Shown here: piece by piece, positions 21,408 through 31,905 of the stretch
How positions within the stretch are numbered: position 1 is the first letter of the stretch
Layout of the letters: each line of letters starts with the position of its first letter
Program-made: the position numbers and the translations under genes
NCBI GenBank assembly: GCA_026182355.1
Contig: JAPFBL010000535.1
Coordinates: 1-64,000, forward strand
Length of the DNA: 64,000 bases
Origin: Hermatobates lingyangjiaoensis
Lineage: Eukaryota > Arthropoda > Insecta > Hemiptera > Hermatobatidae
Direction: 5' to 3'
Notes under the pieces: generated by a model
Seen by the model: the letters and a program-made list of their open reading frames with translations, nothing else
Told to the model about the DNA's origin: nothing
Databases searched by the model: none

Positions 21408-21712
21408 CCATCCACCCCACTTCAGTCAGTAGCTCTCGAGAACCAGGACCAAGAGCAGCTACTTTAACTTATACTGTAAAATGTGTCTTAATACCAACTC
21501 CAAAGACTAATAATTTTTCTTCTTTTTTTTCTCTTTTTTTAATTAATCACCCTGAAGATGACTGGAAGCCAGTCGAAACATGTCGGTTCCAACTTAATTC
21601 ACATTCTCCAACGTTTGGATGAAGAAAAGAAGAAGGTATTCAGAAACCTTGAAAAACTAGTGAAGAAAATGACATCAGCGAAATACGGTCAGCTGTTCAA
21701 CGAAATATATAT
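21408..21712 (+). repeat. PLE 5' terminal repeat plus N-terminal ORF fragment
   Basis: CTGAAGA, T, GACTGG-aag-CCAGTC, GAAACATGTC at 21552-21585: a 6-bp stem and the cleanest core in the window. Downstream, a frame reads NLIHILQRLDEEKKKVFRNL then EKLVKKMTSAKYGQLFNEIY and ends in (TA)n. It is a diverged relative of the 37718 fragment. Confidence 0.75.
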
Positions 21713-21805
21713 ATATATATATATATATTAAAGTACATTAGTATAATAAGAAAAATAAAATTCTGTTCTTATATCTATATACTACTATAGTAAAGAATGT
21801 ATTTG
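21690..21805 (+). repeat. Direct duplication, copy 1 (copy 2 at 22441-22560)
   Basis: AAATACGGTCAGCTGTTCAA, (TA)n and the following ~85 bp (TTAAAGTACATTAGTATAAT...) recur unchanged at 22441-22560, except for the TA length. This shows segmental copying across a TA tract. Confidence 0.85.
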
Positions 21806-22098
21806 AAAATACTCAAAAACAAAAAAAAAACATTGAAGAGAATTGCAAGAAAAAGGTTAAGTCTCCGAAAACAACATCATTCTTTATAAAAATATTTAAC
21901 GAGTCTAAGAAACTATCAGTTGGTATAGACAAATATTTATTCAGTGTTACGAATTAGAGCAAGCAACTTAAAAACTAATACTAACAAACTGTTAAAACGA
22001 CTCCTATAGGCGGAACATTGGCAGTAACATTATTCCTTGACTTTACCCCTTTAGTTATGGACTACCTTTATTTAATTATAGATTGTTGAAGAGCAGAG

Positions 22099-22330
22099 CA
22101 GATTCTGTATTCACGACTTTTTTTTAAATAGCTGTTCTTTTTTTTTTCCTAATTACTCTTCTATGATGCAGAGGCAATGCAAAAATATGCTATTTGCTTT
22201 GTCTCTGCAAGATAGAAGTGTAATTAGGACAAAAGAACAGCTACTTAAAATAGTTGTGATGCAGAATCTGCTTGCTCTTTAACAATGTATACTTGGATGA
22301 AGACCTGCTGCCAACTTATACAAATTTAAT
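22099..22330. repeat. Palindrome followed by PLE ORF fragment
   Basis: Arms 22099-22180 and 22190-22270 mirror each other (ATAGCTGTTC, CCTAATTAC, TGCAGAG). 22281-22325 reads DEDLLPTYTN into a TA tract, the PLE N-terminal motif. Confidence 0.65.
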
Positions 22331-22552
22331 TATATATATACAAAACAAAAGTTTTCTATATATATATATATACACTTTTTCATTGGAAATACGATCCAAA
22401 ACGGACAAATATAGTTCAATATAGAAAAAGAAACACAGAGAAATACGGTCAGCTGTTCAACGAAATATATATATATATATATTAAAGTACATTAGTATAA
22501 TAAGAAAAATAAAATTCTGTTCTTATATCTATATACTACTATAGTAAAGAAT

Positions 22553-22830
22553 GTATTTCATTTTTTAATTTTTATTTGGCTTGTATCTCTTTATCTTCCC
22601 TGTCTGCCTTTCCTCCGAAAGTTGGCTACCCTGTTTGAGTGCTTCAGTTCGAACGCCAAGTCAGTCGTTATCAGCCTTTGGAGCAATTCACTCCTTTTCC
22701 TGAAGACGAGGACATCGAAATATAGTAGGACATACACTTACAGTCTATAATTTTTCGGTTCAAACCGAAAATTAGAGACTGTAAGTGTGTTCTTTTGATT
22801 CCTCTATGTTTCTTTTTCTATATTTAACTA
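22553..22830 (+). repeat. Chimeric junction: family C 3' end fused to family D palindrome
   Basis: The PLE 3' end stops inside GAAATATAGTAG at about 22729. It is joined to a short palindrome (22733-22793, CACTTACAGTCT... mirrored around GGTTCAAACC). The break falls in the core. Confidence 0.6.
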
Positions 22831-22854
22831 TATATATATATATATATATATATA

Positions 22855-23016
22855 CAAAACTAAAGTTTTCTTAAAGTCAGTTCATCAGGTTCAAATTAAA
22901 CTCTCATTACCAACGTTTCGGTTTTTAAATCGAAATGTATGACACTTAGACTGAAACATAACAAAGACTCACTTTTCAATATATCGACCGTAATGGCGGT
23001 TTTTTGTTTGTCATGG

Positions 23017-23049
<33 letters not shown>

Positions 23050-23160
23050 GAATTTAAAAAGAACACATAGAAAGGAAACCACTGAACTCACTACTATATT
23101 TCGATGTCCTCGTCTTCAGGAAAAGAAGTGAATCGCTCCAAAGGCTGACCGAGATATATA
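22855..23160. repeat. Pieces of families E, F and C around (TA)n
   Basis: 22860-22940 carries family E (AAAGTTTTCTTAAAGTCAGT, TTCAGGTTCAAATTAAACTC). 22965-23005 is family F without its core half. (TA)n lies at 23016-23043. 23045-23150 is family C on the minus strand. Confidence 0.6.
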
Positions 23161-23164
23161 TATA

Positions 23165-23345
23165 TATACAATTAAAAGAAACGGTCCAGCGGACTTTTTT
23201 TAAAATAAAATAAATTCAAAACGAAGGAAACACACAGAAAGACACAGACATAACTCACATCGATATTTCGACCATTGTCGTCATCAGGAGGTGTGAAGAG
23301 CGAAGAGCGAAGAGTCCCGCAGGAAGACAGGGCGGTACTGAACTC
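23165..23345 (-). repeat. Family A terminal repeat
   Basis: GGTCCAGCGGAC, GAAGGAAACACACAG and (minus) CTGATGA, C, GAC..GTC, GAAATATCGATG. Confidence 0.7.
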
Positions 23346-23389
23346 GGTACTGAAGCGGTACTTTATATATATATATATATAAGTTTCAC

Positions 23390-24056
23390 GATGAATCAAA
23401 AACACAGAACTAAGCAACAAGCACACTTACTGTCTCTAATTTTCGGTTGAACCGTCATCAGGAGAGTTGAGAAAGGGACACCAAGCGCACTGGTTCAGAG
23501 ACGGTTGGAGACCCTATATATGTATTATTAAAATAAGCAGCAGCTTCTGCATTGACCATTTTTTTGTTGACACTCTCTAGTTTCCTTATGACTTTGCTGT
23601 AAGACTCTGGTGGCTTCCAAAGAAGGTTAGCGAAAAACATTAACACGCACCCCTCTCACTCCCATCTCAGCTTTACTTCCTGGTTTAAATCCACACACAG
23701 TCTTTGTGTAGACACCGTTCACTTATTTTATTTTAACTTCAGTGCATTAGCCTTAATTAATTTTAGTTTGACCTAAGAATGACGAATGACAGCTGAAAGC
23801 TTGTATTACTCTTTTAGTTATAGTTATTTTAGTAATTAAAATAGTTTTTTCAAAAAGTGGTTTATTTAAGTATTTTCGTGGTTCACCTCAAGTTTATTGT
23901 GCGTGTTAATGTCTTTCGCTAACCTTCTTTGGAAGCTACCAGAGTCTCACCGCCAAGTGATAAGAAAACTAGAGAGTGTCAACAAGAAATTGGTCAATGC
24001 AGAAGCTGCTGCTTATTTTAAAAACATATGCTTAAGGGAAGACCTGCTGCCAACGT

Positions 24057-24060
<4 letters not shown>
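23390..24060. repeat. Head-to-head PLE 5' ends (inverted pair of N-terminal ORF fragments)
   Basis: The minus-strand frame 23646-23515 reads MLMFFANLLWKPPESYSKVI, RKLESVNKKMVNAEAAAYFN, NTY. The plus-strand frame from 23909 reads MSFANLLWKLPESHRQVIRK, LESVNKKLVNAEAAAYFKNI, CLREDLLPTY, then (TA)n. The two copies are inverted around a ~250-bp spacer (23653-23902) that has the GCTGAAAGCTTG end of a terminal repeat. 23390-23515 is a family D fragment. This layout explains the palindromes elsewhere: two element heads joined 5' to 5'. Confidence 0.75.
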
Positions 24061-24087
<27 letters not shown>

Positions 24088-24382
24088 TAAAAGAAACGGT
24101 CCAGCGGACTTTTTTACAATAAAATAAAAAACGAAGGAAACACACAGAAAGACACAGACATAACTCACATCGATATTTCGACAATCGTCGTCATCAGGAG
24201 GTGCAAAGAGCGAAGAGCGAAGAGTCCCGCAGTACCGCCCTGTCTTCCTGCGGGACTCTTCGCTCTTCGCTCTTCGCACCTCCTGATGACGACGATTGTC
24301 GAAATATCGATGTGAGTTATGTCTGTGTCTTTCTGTGTGTTTCCTTCGTTTTTTATTTTATTATATATATATATATATATAT
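24060..24382. repeat. Family A palindrome between (TA)n tracts
   Basis: Arms of about 115 bp (24085-24232 and 24245-24358) are almost perfect mirrors, each with CTGATGA, C, GAC-gatt-GTC, GAAATATCGATGTGAG. The centre lies in GC-rich CTTCCTGCGGGACTCTTCGC. It should form a very stable cruciform. Confidence 0.8.
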
Positions 24383-24491
24383 CAATGATCAAACCACAAT
24401 AAGAAATGGGAAACCAGGACTAAGATCTTTTAACCGTAACAAGCGGTCTTCGTCAGAGTCAAAAACCCAACTAACCAACAAAAAACCCAAC

Positions 24492-24531
<40 letters not shown>

Positions 24532-24669
24532 ATTTCAAATAAACACGTGAAATAACAATCAATGATCAAACCACAATAAGAAATAGGAAAACAAAACTAT
24601 GATCTTTCAACCGTAACAACTCTGACGAAGACCGCTTGTTACGGTAGAAAGATCTTAGTCTTTATGTAT

Positions 24670-24711
<42 letters not shown>

Positions 24712-24715
24712 GAAG
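24383..24715. repeat. Two family B copies and (TA)n
   Basis: 24385-24495 (minus) and 24535-24665, with (TA)n at 24495-24530 and 24668-24710. The second is a palindrome that lost most of one core. Confidence 0.7.
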
Positions 24716-25375
24716 TATAAGGCATTTCTCTTATATTGTAACACATTTATTACCTTCTACAGTTATTTTTTTGATAATGTAAAAAAAATATAAACATATA
24801 ACTAATTAAAGTAGATAATTTAATAAAAAAAAAATGCGAGATATTTTGAGAAATGTAGCTTTGTTTATGTGAGTTTCGTAATTTAAGGTCATTAGATCTA
24901 AACAACTTTCGAATTTAGATTTATATTTAGTTTGAAGGACGTTCATAGTGTAAACAACAGGACTTCATAATAATATGTGTATTTGAAAATTGTCAATAGT
25001 TGAAATGCCTACAGCTATTGTTGATTATAATATCATGCAATAGCAATATTGATTTAAACACAGTGCGACCTTATTTTGATAATTTATCATTCTGTTTTTT
25101 GTCATTTATGACCTACTAGAATACATTGAATGTTTAAATTTTTAAGATTTATTTATGACGGGGTTGCTTGACCTATTTTGTGAGTTTTTGTGAAATATTC
25201 ATCATTTTTTTTTTAACCGTGACACCTGTAAACTCCGAAGAAAAGCGAAAAAGAGTCAACTTAATGGTATCACAGAAGGTTGAGTTGATTAAAAACTTGA
25301 AAAACAATAGTATTGGAAACTTCGGATGATTAGGAATATCTCTGTCTCTATCTTGTCTGTCTGTCTCCCTCTTTC
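24716..25375. other. AT-rich stretch, no gene seen
   Basis: Apparently unique. No exon-like island, SINE or terminal repeat recognised. Confidence 0.5.
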
Positions 25376-25377
25376 TC

Positions 25378-25663
25378 TGTATATATATATATATATACCA
25401 TGATAAACGAAAAACGGTCCGGTAGGACAAATAACAATTAAAATAAGCAGTGACACATAAACAGAAACACAACAAAGACTCACTTTTCAATATTTCGACC
25501 GTAATGAAGGTCGTCCTCAGGAGAAGAAGAAGTTGACAGTCAGTTGACTGTCATCCCTCCGTCAATTCACTTCTTCTCCTGAGGACGACCGGCATTACGG
25601 TCGAAATATTGAAAAGTGAGTCTTTGTTGTGTTTCTGTTTATATGTCACTGCTTATTTTAATT

Positions 25664-25700
<37 letters not shown>
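25378..25700. repeat. Family F palindrome between (TA)n tracts
   Basis: Arms 25400-25530 and 25560-25665. The plus arm reads CTGAGGA, C, GACCG-gcatta-CGGTC, GAAATATTG (5-bp stem). The minus arm has GACC..GGTC. GAAAAGTGAGTCTTTG closes both. Followed by (TA)n(TG)n. Confidence 0.8.
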
Positions 25701-25708
<8 letters not shown>

Positions 25709-25924
25709 ATTACATGTGCTAAGAGAGTGGTTGACATGCCTACCTATTCTCTGTTAAAGTCTCCATAAAACGCGTAAAATAAAATACTCCAAAGCAACGG
25801 ACAAAATCTGTGTTCCCCCCTTTTAGTCCGTTAAATCGAGGTATGACTGTAAATTAAATGTTTACTTTCAGCTAGATATTTTAAATTTAAATCCAATCAG
25901 AATCGAATGTTTCATTAACTGTGC

Positions 25925-26250
25925 AATCTGTTATAATGTGGTATTTACTCATGTTAGGAAAAGTATTAAGTCTCCACACAAAAAAGTTTATTACAAGAAA
26001 CTAAACAACGCGTTTCGAACACTTGATATTCTTCTTCAGGTTACATCTGATCTGCTGGGGTGGTTGTTCGGAAGGTGAGACCAAGCAAGGACTCAAGGAA
26101 AGGAGTCCTTGCTTGATCTTACCTTCCGAACAACCACCCCAGCAGATCAGATGTAACTTGAAGAATAACATCTAGTGTTCGAAACGCGTTGTTTAGTTTC
26201 TTATAATAAACTTTTTTGTGTGGAGACTTAATACTTTTCCTCCAATGTTT
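25925..26250. repeat. Family G palindrome, arms about 130 bp
   Basis: Near-perfect mirror around 26095 (AAGGACTC..GGAGTCCTT centre). It includes GCTGGGGTGGTTGTTCGG mirrored, ACGCGTTTCGAACAC at both ends, and GTGGAGACTTAATACTTTT(C/A). (T/C)TGAAGAA..GTTCGAAAC carries the family's core layout. Confidence 0.8.
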
Positions 26251-26334
26251 CACATAGTAGAATTCAGTTTTTACGTTAAATTTTTAACTTTAAAGTCACA
26301 CAAATTTTGAATTTAAAAAATTTAAAGTATATTA

Positions 26335-26680
26335 TGAAATCTACTATATGAAACATTCGATTCTGAATTCATATGATTTAAAATATCCAGCTCGTACTCG
26401 CTTCATAAAACAGGTGTTCAAATATGGATCATGCCATCAATAACGAATAAATATTTCTTTATTTGGCTTTACGCTCATCCATAGCGTGGAAGTTACTTTT
26501 TACAAACAAACAGTTTCAAAATTCATTTCAGCATGCATGTTGCTTGCTCTCCTTGGGTGTAAAGCGAAATAAAGAAATATTTATTCGTTCTTGACAGCAT
26601 AATACACAATTGAACACCTGTTTATAAAGTGGATACGAGCTAGATATTTTGAAATTTATATGAAATCTTTCACAGAAAAC
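26335..26680. repeat. Inverted repeat, arms about 80-100 bp
   Basis: CAGGTGTTCAA, CGAATAAATATTTCTTTATT and TATTTTAAAT..ATCCAGCTCGTA on the left recur inverted at 26565-26660. A TTTGGCTTTACGC motif is mirrored near the centre. No hammerhead-like core seen. Confidence 0.65.
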
Positions 26681-26809
26681 AATTCAGTTTATACATTAAA
26701 TTTTTAAAATCAAAATTCCGAATTACTTCACAGTAATCTTACTATTATTAAACTCTGTTTTTGAATCATGGATATTTATGGAGTTGTTTCCACAACTAAT
26801 TAAACTACA

Positions 26810-27070
26810 TATATTATATATATATATATATTTGAATAATGAAAAGGTTTGAGGAATGACCTGGCGCTGTGACAAGATCAGAAGAGGATGGCTGACTTGG
26901 CAATCCTAGACTAATTCTCTTGAAAGAGGTCACTGACACAGACGCACCTCCTACCAGAGTAAAGCTTTTCCAGGGTAATACCATTGAAATAAACAGAGGA
27001 AAAAGGATAGGACACCTGCAAACCGTAGTGTACAGCTCACAAATTTAGTAGCCCATGACATATATATATA
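26810..27070. other. AT-rich stretch with (TA)n, no gene seen
   Basis: (TA)n at 26812-26832 and 27060-27070. The stretch between them (AATGACCTGGCGCTGTGACA..) is more GC-rich but has no splice-bounded frame. Confidence 0.45.
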
Positions 27071-27139
27071 GCTTCAGAAGAAGCACTTATTAGTCTTCTG
27101 GGCGGTAGATCGGCTCCTGGGCTTAACCTCAATCATTGA
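27071..27139 (+). pseudogene. PLE endonuclease C-terminal tail, cut at (TA)n
   Basis: Reads ASEEALISLLGGRSAPGLNL NH and a stop, matching the last 22 residues of the 20621-21106 frame except for the final Arg to His. The upstream sequence is (TA)n, so the break is again at a TA tract. Confidence 0.85.
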
Positions 27140-27382
27140 TTTTTTTTTTGAGTTTTTTTTTTAAAGTTGTTATCAGCTTTTATTTTATTTTAGTTAAATG
27201 TTTTCATTTTTTAATTTTTATTTGGCTTTTATCTCTTTATCTTCCCTGTCTACCTTTCCTCCGAAAGTTGGCTACACTGTTTCAAGCCTTTGGAGCGATT
27301 CACTTCTTTTCCTGAAGACGAGGACATCGAAATATAGTAGTGAGTTCAGTGGTTTCCTTTCTATGTGTTCTTTTTTAAATTC

Positions 27383-27422
<40 letters not shown>

Positions 27423-27585
27423 TATGTATTATATTATATATAATATGAGTCGTTATCAGCCTTTGGAGCGATTCACTTCTTTTCCTGAAGACGAGGACAT
27501 CGAAATATAGTAGTGAGTTCAGTGGTTTCCTTTCTATGTGTTCTTTTTTAAATTCTAGTTTATATATATATATATATACACTTAT
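27140..27585 (+). repeat. Two PLE 3' ends (family C) in tandem with (TA)n
   Basis: 27140-27385 is the full 3' end after the stop, with its core at about 27311. 27447-27560 repeats the last ~115 bp after a TA tract. Both end TTCTAGTTTATATA. Confidence 0.75.
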
Positions 27586-28110
27586 TCGATGAAAATACAA
27601 TCCGAAATGGACAAATAAACTTCAATGTACATAAAGAAACATAGAGAAATTAAAATTTCTCTATGGTTAGAGACGGTCTCCAACCGTCTCTGTACCAGTG
27701 CACTTGGTTTCCCTCTCTTATCTCTCCTGAAGACGGTTCAACCGAAAATTAGAGACTGTAAGTTTGACATAAACATTAAACATAGAGACATTAAAAACAC
27801 ACACTTACAGTCTCTAATTTTCGGTTGAACCGTCTTCAGTAGAGATAAAAGAGGGAAACCAAGCGCACTGGTACAGAGACGGTTGGAGGGTCTCCAACCT
27901 GCTTTTACTTTCTGTGCTACCTATCTTCAATTTTGAACTGTTATATACATATATATATTCATAGAAGTATCGACCGTGGATTAGAAACAAAACTAAAGTT
28001 TATCGGGACTCGGTATGTTCTTCAGGTTCAAATTAACTTCCTCAGGTTAATTTGAACTTGAAGAACTGACCGAGTCCCGATAAACTTTAGTTATATATAT
28101 ATACTTCCGT
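27586..28110. repeat. Family D inverted pair and family E palindrome
   Basis: D: 27650-27765 and 27800-27905 are inverted (AGAGACGG, CTGAAGA, C, GGT-tca-ACC, GAAAATTAGAGACTG). E: 27975-28090 mirrors around GAACTTCCTCAGGTT and includes TCGGGACTCGGT..AGTTCTTC. Confidence 0.7.
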
Positions 28111-28344
28111 TACTTGCCGTTTTTGGTGCTTGGTCTTTTCTCCTGAAGACGGATATCAGAAAATTTGAGTCTGTAAGTGTGTTTCCTTACTCTGTGTGTT
28201 ATTCTTCTTGAATTTTGAACTCATATATATATATATATATATTGTTAAATAACGCCCCATATTTGGCTTGTATCTGCTTCTTACACAATTTCTCCAGTTT
28301 CCGGAATTCCTTCCTCGTCTCTTCATTAAAGGAGGAAGATAATA
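28111..28344 (-). pseudogene. PLE N-terminal ORF fragment (minus) beside a degenerate core
   Basis: The minus strand from about 28329 reads FNEETRKEFRKLEKLCKKQI then QAKYGALFNNIY into (TA)n at 28224-28242. It is intact relative to the 1212 copy. 28140-28175 has CTGAAGA, C, GGATATCAGAAAAT, a decayed core. Confidence 0.65.
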
Positions 28345-28720
28345 CTCGTAGTACACTTTTTACAAAAATTTGAAAAAGTGTAACAAATTTGACTAGTTTC
28401 TACATGTTTTCAATCATTTTGCACTTTAAACACACTCGTAAAAAAAGTTGAAAAATGTAACAAAGTTGACTAGTTACTATCTCATTTCAGTCGATTTCCA
28501 CTTTTCGTACACTTTTTACAAAAAGTTGAAAAAATGTAACAAAGTTGACTAGTTTCTACATGTTTTCAATCATTTTGCACATTAAACACACACGAAAAAA
28601 ATGGTTGAAAAATGCTATTATTATATATATATTATAATTATTATTATTATTAATTATATATATCGTATATTATATATATGCAGAGCAGCGATACATACAT
28701 ACGTATATATATATATATAT
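28345..28720 (+). repeat. About 80-bp tandem repeat and AT/TA-rich tail
   Basis: Three and a half copies of ACACTTTTTACAAAAAGTTG, TGTAACAAAGTTGACTAGTT and CATGTTTTCAATCATTTTGC. Each unit has AAAAAGTTGAAAAA..TTTT inverted potential. Then AT/TA low-complexity sequence to 28720. Confidence 0.7.
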
Positions 28721-28724
28721 ATAT

Positions 28725-29062
28725 TTTCATTTTAAAATCGGAAAGATGATCGAAACTGGACTATACAAGTTCAAATACGAAATGAGTAACATGAAGACTA
28801 TAGAAACACAGTTACTTAACTTAAAATTTTCAGAAAATCCATCTTGAAGAGAAAAAGAGAGAGATGATCAAGGACAGCGAAAAAGGTGGTAGGAAACCTG
28901 CCGATGCGTATTAGGTGTGCATTGTTTTCATCTCTCTTTTCTCCTGAAGACGGACATCACGAAAATTTGTCAAAACGATTCTTGAGTGTGGTTTCACTCA
29001 TCAAGCAAGTCACATCTCTACTCCTGATGACGAATAGTCATCAAAATATCAAAAGTAATTCT
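28725..29062 (+). repeat. PLE terminal-repeat remnant with two decayed cores
   Basis: CTGAAGACGGACATCACGAAAATT near 28945 and CTGATGACGAATAGTCATCAAAATATC near 29023 both keep the layout approximately. The second has GATGAC/GTCATC pairing but lost the G of GAAA. Confidence 0.5.
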
Positions 29063-29411
29063 GTTTTTTTTTTTTTCATTTTCTATGCTTGATTTATATA
29101 TCTCTATATGTAAAATAAATGCAAGTTAATTCATTTCTGCTTCCAAAAATAAGGATGATAAATAAAAAATCTTTTTATGAAATAAGAAATTTTTGGCAGT
29201 AAAATGTTTTTGAATGTAATAAAAAAAAGGTAAGTCTGCTAGTGTGGATTGACATAGAGGAACAGGGGGGCTCAAGTTATCAGAGGAGAGATAGTTTATC
29301 AGAAAGCTGCAGTCAAACACCAAGACAATTCGCTGGCAGTAGATAACGATTTACGTTCACCGTTCACTCTCTCCCTAGTCTGAGAAAAAAGTCATCTCTT
29401 ATGCACTAAGC

Positions 29412-30178
29412 CAGAGTTTTAAAAACTTTTTACGACGCGGAACCCTTTTTGGTTCCAGTAACTTTCCCGAGAACCCCAGATTCTAATGATTTTATACAAT
29501 CACAATACAAATATTTTCTGTAATATTATAGAAAACTATATACTATACGTATTTTATATATATATATATAATGTTGTTAAAAAGCACAGCGGCTTCAGCA
29601 ATAATAATCTTTTTAGAAAGATGTTCTATTTGCCTTATTATTTTCCTATAATTCACTGGTAGCTAAAAAATTAATCTACCTAATTCCATGACAAGAATAG
29701 GAAAACAATCTTCAAGAGACCTAATGAAACAAACTATATTTAACACTACACTAACACAAACTAGGTTAAAGAACTAAATGGAAACAAGCTTTCGGCCACA
29801 TTGGCCATCATCAGGTAAACAGTAAACAATAAAACGAAACAATTAAAACATAAACCAAAAATTAACAAACAAACTAAATAAGCACAGTTCAAATAGTGGC
29901 AGCGTGTAACTGTCAAAGCAGCGCTACATGCGCGCACCCACGCGTTAGACAATTGAATCACTCCAGCACTTCTCGCCTTCGACAGGTCACAACAAGGGAG
30001 AGTTCCGAACAAATTTTATTTTAGGTTCGAAGGTCCTAGAACTCGGGATGACGAACATGTCACTGATTTGAGAGTTCAGCGCGGGGCACAAATCTTTGAT
30101 TAATAAAGCCTCTAGGGATCTGAATATATTTATTTAATCAAACCTGTATAAATGAAGGACTGCTTCCTAAATATACCA

Positions 30179-30212
<34 letters not shown>

Positions 30213-30950
30213 TATTATATATATATTAGAGTTGGGTTTTTGACTCAGACGAAGACCGCTTGTTACGGTTGAAAGATCTTAGTCATGTTCTCCCATTTCT
30301 TATTGTGGTTTGATCATTGATTGTTGTTTCACGTGTTTATGTGAAATCTCTTTATATAATACTATATATGCCTTTTAATATAGTATGTATGTTTAAAAAC
30401 AATTAAAACAGTAATAATACTGCAATGTGTATTTTTTGAATAAACATTCAAAACTAAAAGATTTTAATTTTCATATTTTCAACAGAATTACTAGCAATTT
30501 TAGCACAGAGTTTGTTTTGTAATCTTTTTTTGACTTTATAGTTGATAGTTTGATTCTCAAGTTAGCCCCAGCATTAAGTCTACTTTGGTATTTGGTTTCT
30601 ATGGCAGTTTAAAGGGAAAATCCAGTTTCACATTAAGTAGGTAGTGGGAAATGGTAGCAATGTGTGAAGTGCTACTTTTGCAATAGCAGGAAATTCGGGA
30701 ATCAGATAGTTCCAAAAACTGACTAGTGATTCATCCTAAATATGAATAAAATTTTGACCATTTATTCGTATGGGTATATGTAGATATAATCATTATTCGG
30801 TTTCATGATTCACAAAAAATATAGAATAAATCCATACTAACAAAAAAAAAATTTTTGATAAACGTTTTTACTAAATGATTTTTACACGGAACCCCAGACA
30901 GGTTGTTAAGGAACCCCTGAGTTCCGCGAAACCCATTTTGGGAACCTCTG
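29412..30950 (+). mobile_element. hAT-type element with 8-bp target duplication, carrying nested PLE
   Basis: Ends CAGAGTTTTAAAAACTTTTT and (inverted) CAGAGGTTCCCAAAATGGGT. Flanks are cactaagc (29404-29411) and cactaagt (30951-30958), a 7/8-matching 8-bp duplication as expected for hAT. The 3' ~265 bp matches 18684-18919. The middle (about 29556-30405) holds PLE sequence: a core at 29760-29815 (minus; CTGATGA, T, GGCCA-atg-TGGCC, GAAAGC), an ORF fragment NQTCINEGLLPKYTN at about 30143-30187, (TA)n and a family B 3' end at 30228-30360. No transposase frame left. Confidence 0.75.
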
Positions 30951-31027
30951 CACTAAGTGAACAAATCACCTACATCACTCCAAAATATATATATATTATA
31001 ATATATAAATATACAGGAAAACTATCC

Positions 31028-31230
31028 AAAAGGACAACAAACGTTTCACTGTAAATCACAAACCGAGAAGAAAGGAACAAACACACTTACTGTCTCTAAA
31101 CGACGCAAGTGCGCTTGGTGTCCCTATCTCAACTCTCCTGATGACGGTTCAACCGAAAATTAGAGACAGTAAGTGTGTTTGTTCCTTTGTTCTGTGTTTG
31201 TGATTTACCGTGAAACATAAATATATATAT
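31028..31230. repeat. Family D palindrome
   Basis: Arms 31038-31097 and 31160-31220 mirror (GTTTCACTGTAAATCACAAA..). CTGATGA, C, GGT-tca-ACC, GAAAATTAGAG at 31137-31165. Confidence 0.75.
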
Positions 31231-31234
31231 ATTT

Positions 31235-31345
31235 CACATTATTTTAACTAGGGTTTATTTTCGTGCGAGCACTTATATTCCAAAAAGTCCCGAAATATAC
31301 ACGAGGGTTTATTTTTGAGGGGATGTCTTAATTTTGGAAAAAAGA
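31235..31345 (-). repeat. Copy of the CCGTCTTTTT..AAATAAGACATCC element
   Basis: The same segment lies inside both arms of the large inverted repeat (14220-14330 and 15770-15880). It ends GGAAAAAAGACGG on the plus strand. Confidence 0.6.
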
Positions 31346-31397
31346 CGGTTTGTCGAATTTACTTGAAACAGTTTCATTATAGTGAATGTTGTTTTAA

Positions 31398-31417
31398 GGG
31401 GGGGGGGGGGGGGGGGG
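31398..31417 (+). repeat. Poly-G run (20 G)
   Basis: Longest G homopolymer in the window, followed by AGGG. Confidence 0.9.
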
Positions 31418-31616
31418 AGGGTCTGTAAATATGGAGCCCTTAGGCCAAGCCTGGGGGATCTGGAGCCTTTTAAACCATGAAATGCGGCCTTCTGTAGTGT
31501 ATTGAAAAAAAAAATATTTGAGAAAATAAAGGAAATATCATTTTGGTTATAAAGGCAAAAATTTCTGGCACTAAGGAAGAAGACTATTAATCAATCATTA
31601 CTTGCAAATTCTCTCA

Positions 31617-31905
31617 TCTTTTCAAGTCATCTCCTCACTCTTCCCTCTCCTCTGCTCTTTTCACTTCTCACTCCGTCTCCCTTCCTCTCCCTCCTCCACC
31701 CCTTCTCTCTCTCTCTCTCTCTCTCTCTTTTTCTTCTCCTCTCCCACCCTCTCCTCCCATCACCCTCCCTCTCTCTCCCTCCCCTCACTCTTTTCCCTCT
31801 CCTCCCGTCCTTCCTATCTCTCTCCCTCTCCCTATTCCTCCCTCTCTGCCCCTCCATCCTACTCACTCCCTCTCTCCATCCCCCTACCCCTCTCTCGCTC
31901 TCTCT
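31617..31905 (+). repeat. Polypyrimidine tract (CT-rich), ~290 bp
   Basis: Almost only C and T, with CTCTCT and CCCTCCTC modules. The 111-codon plus frame (Ser/Leu/Pro) and the 79-codon minus frame (Arg/Glu/Gly) are compositional. It is the strand-opposite counterpart of 33240-34865. Confidence 0.85.
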
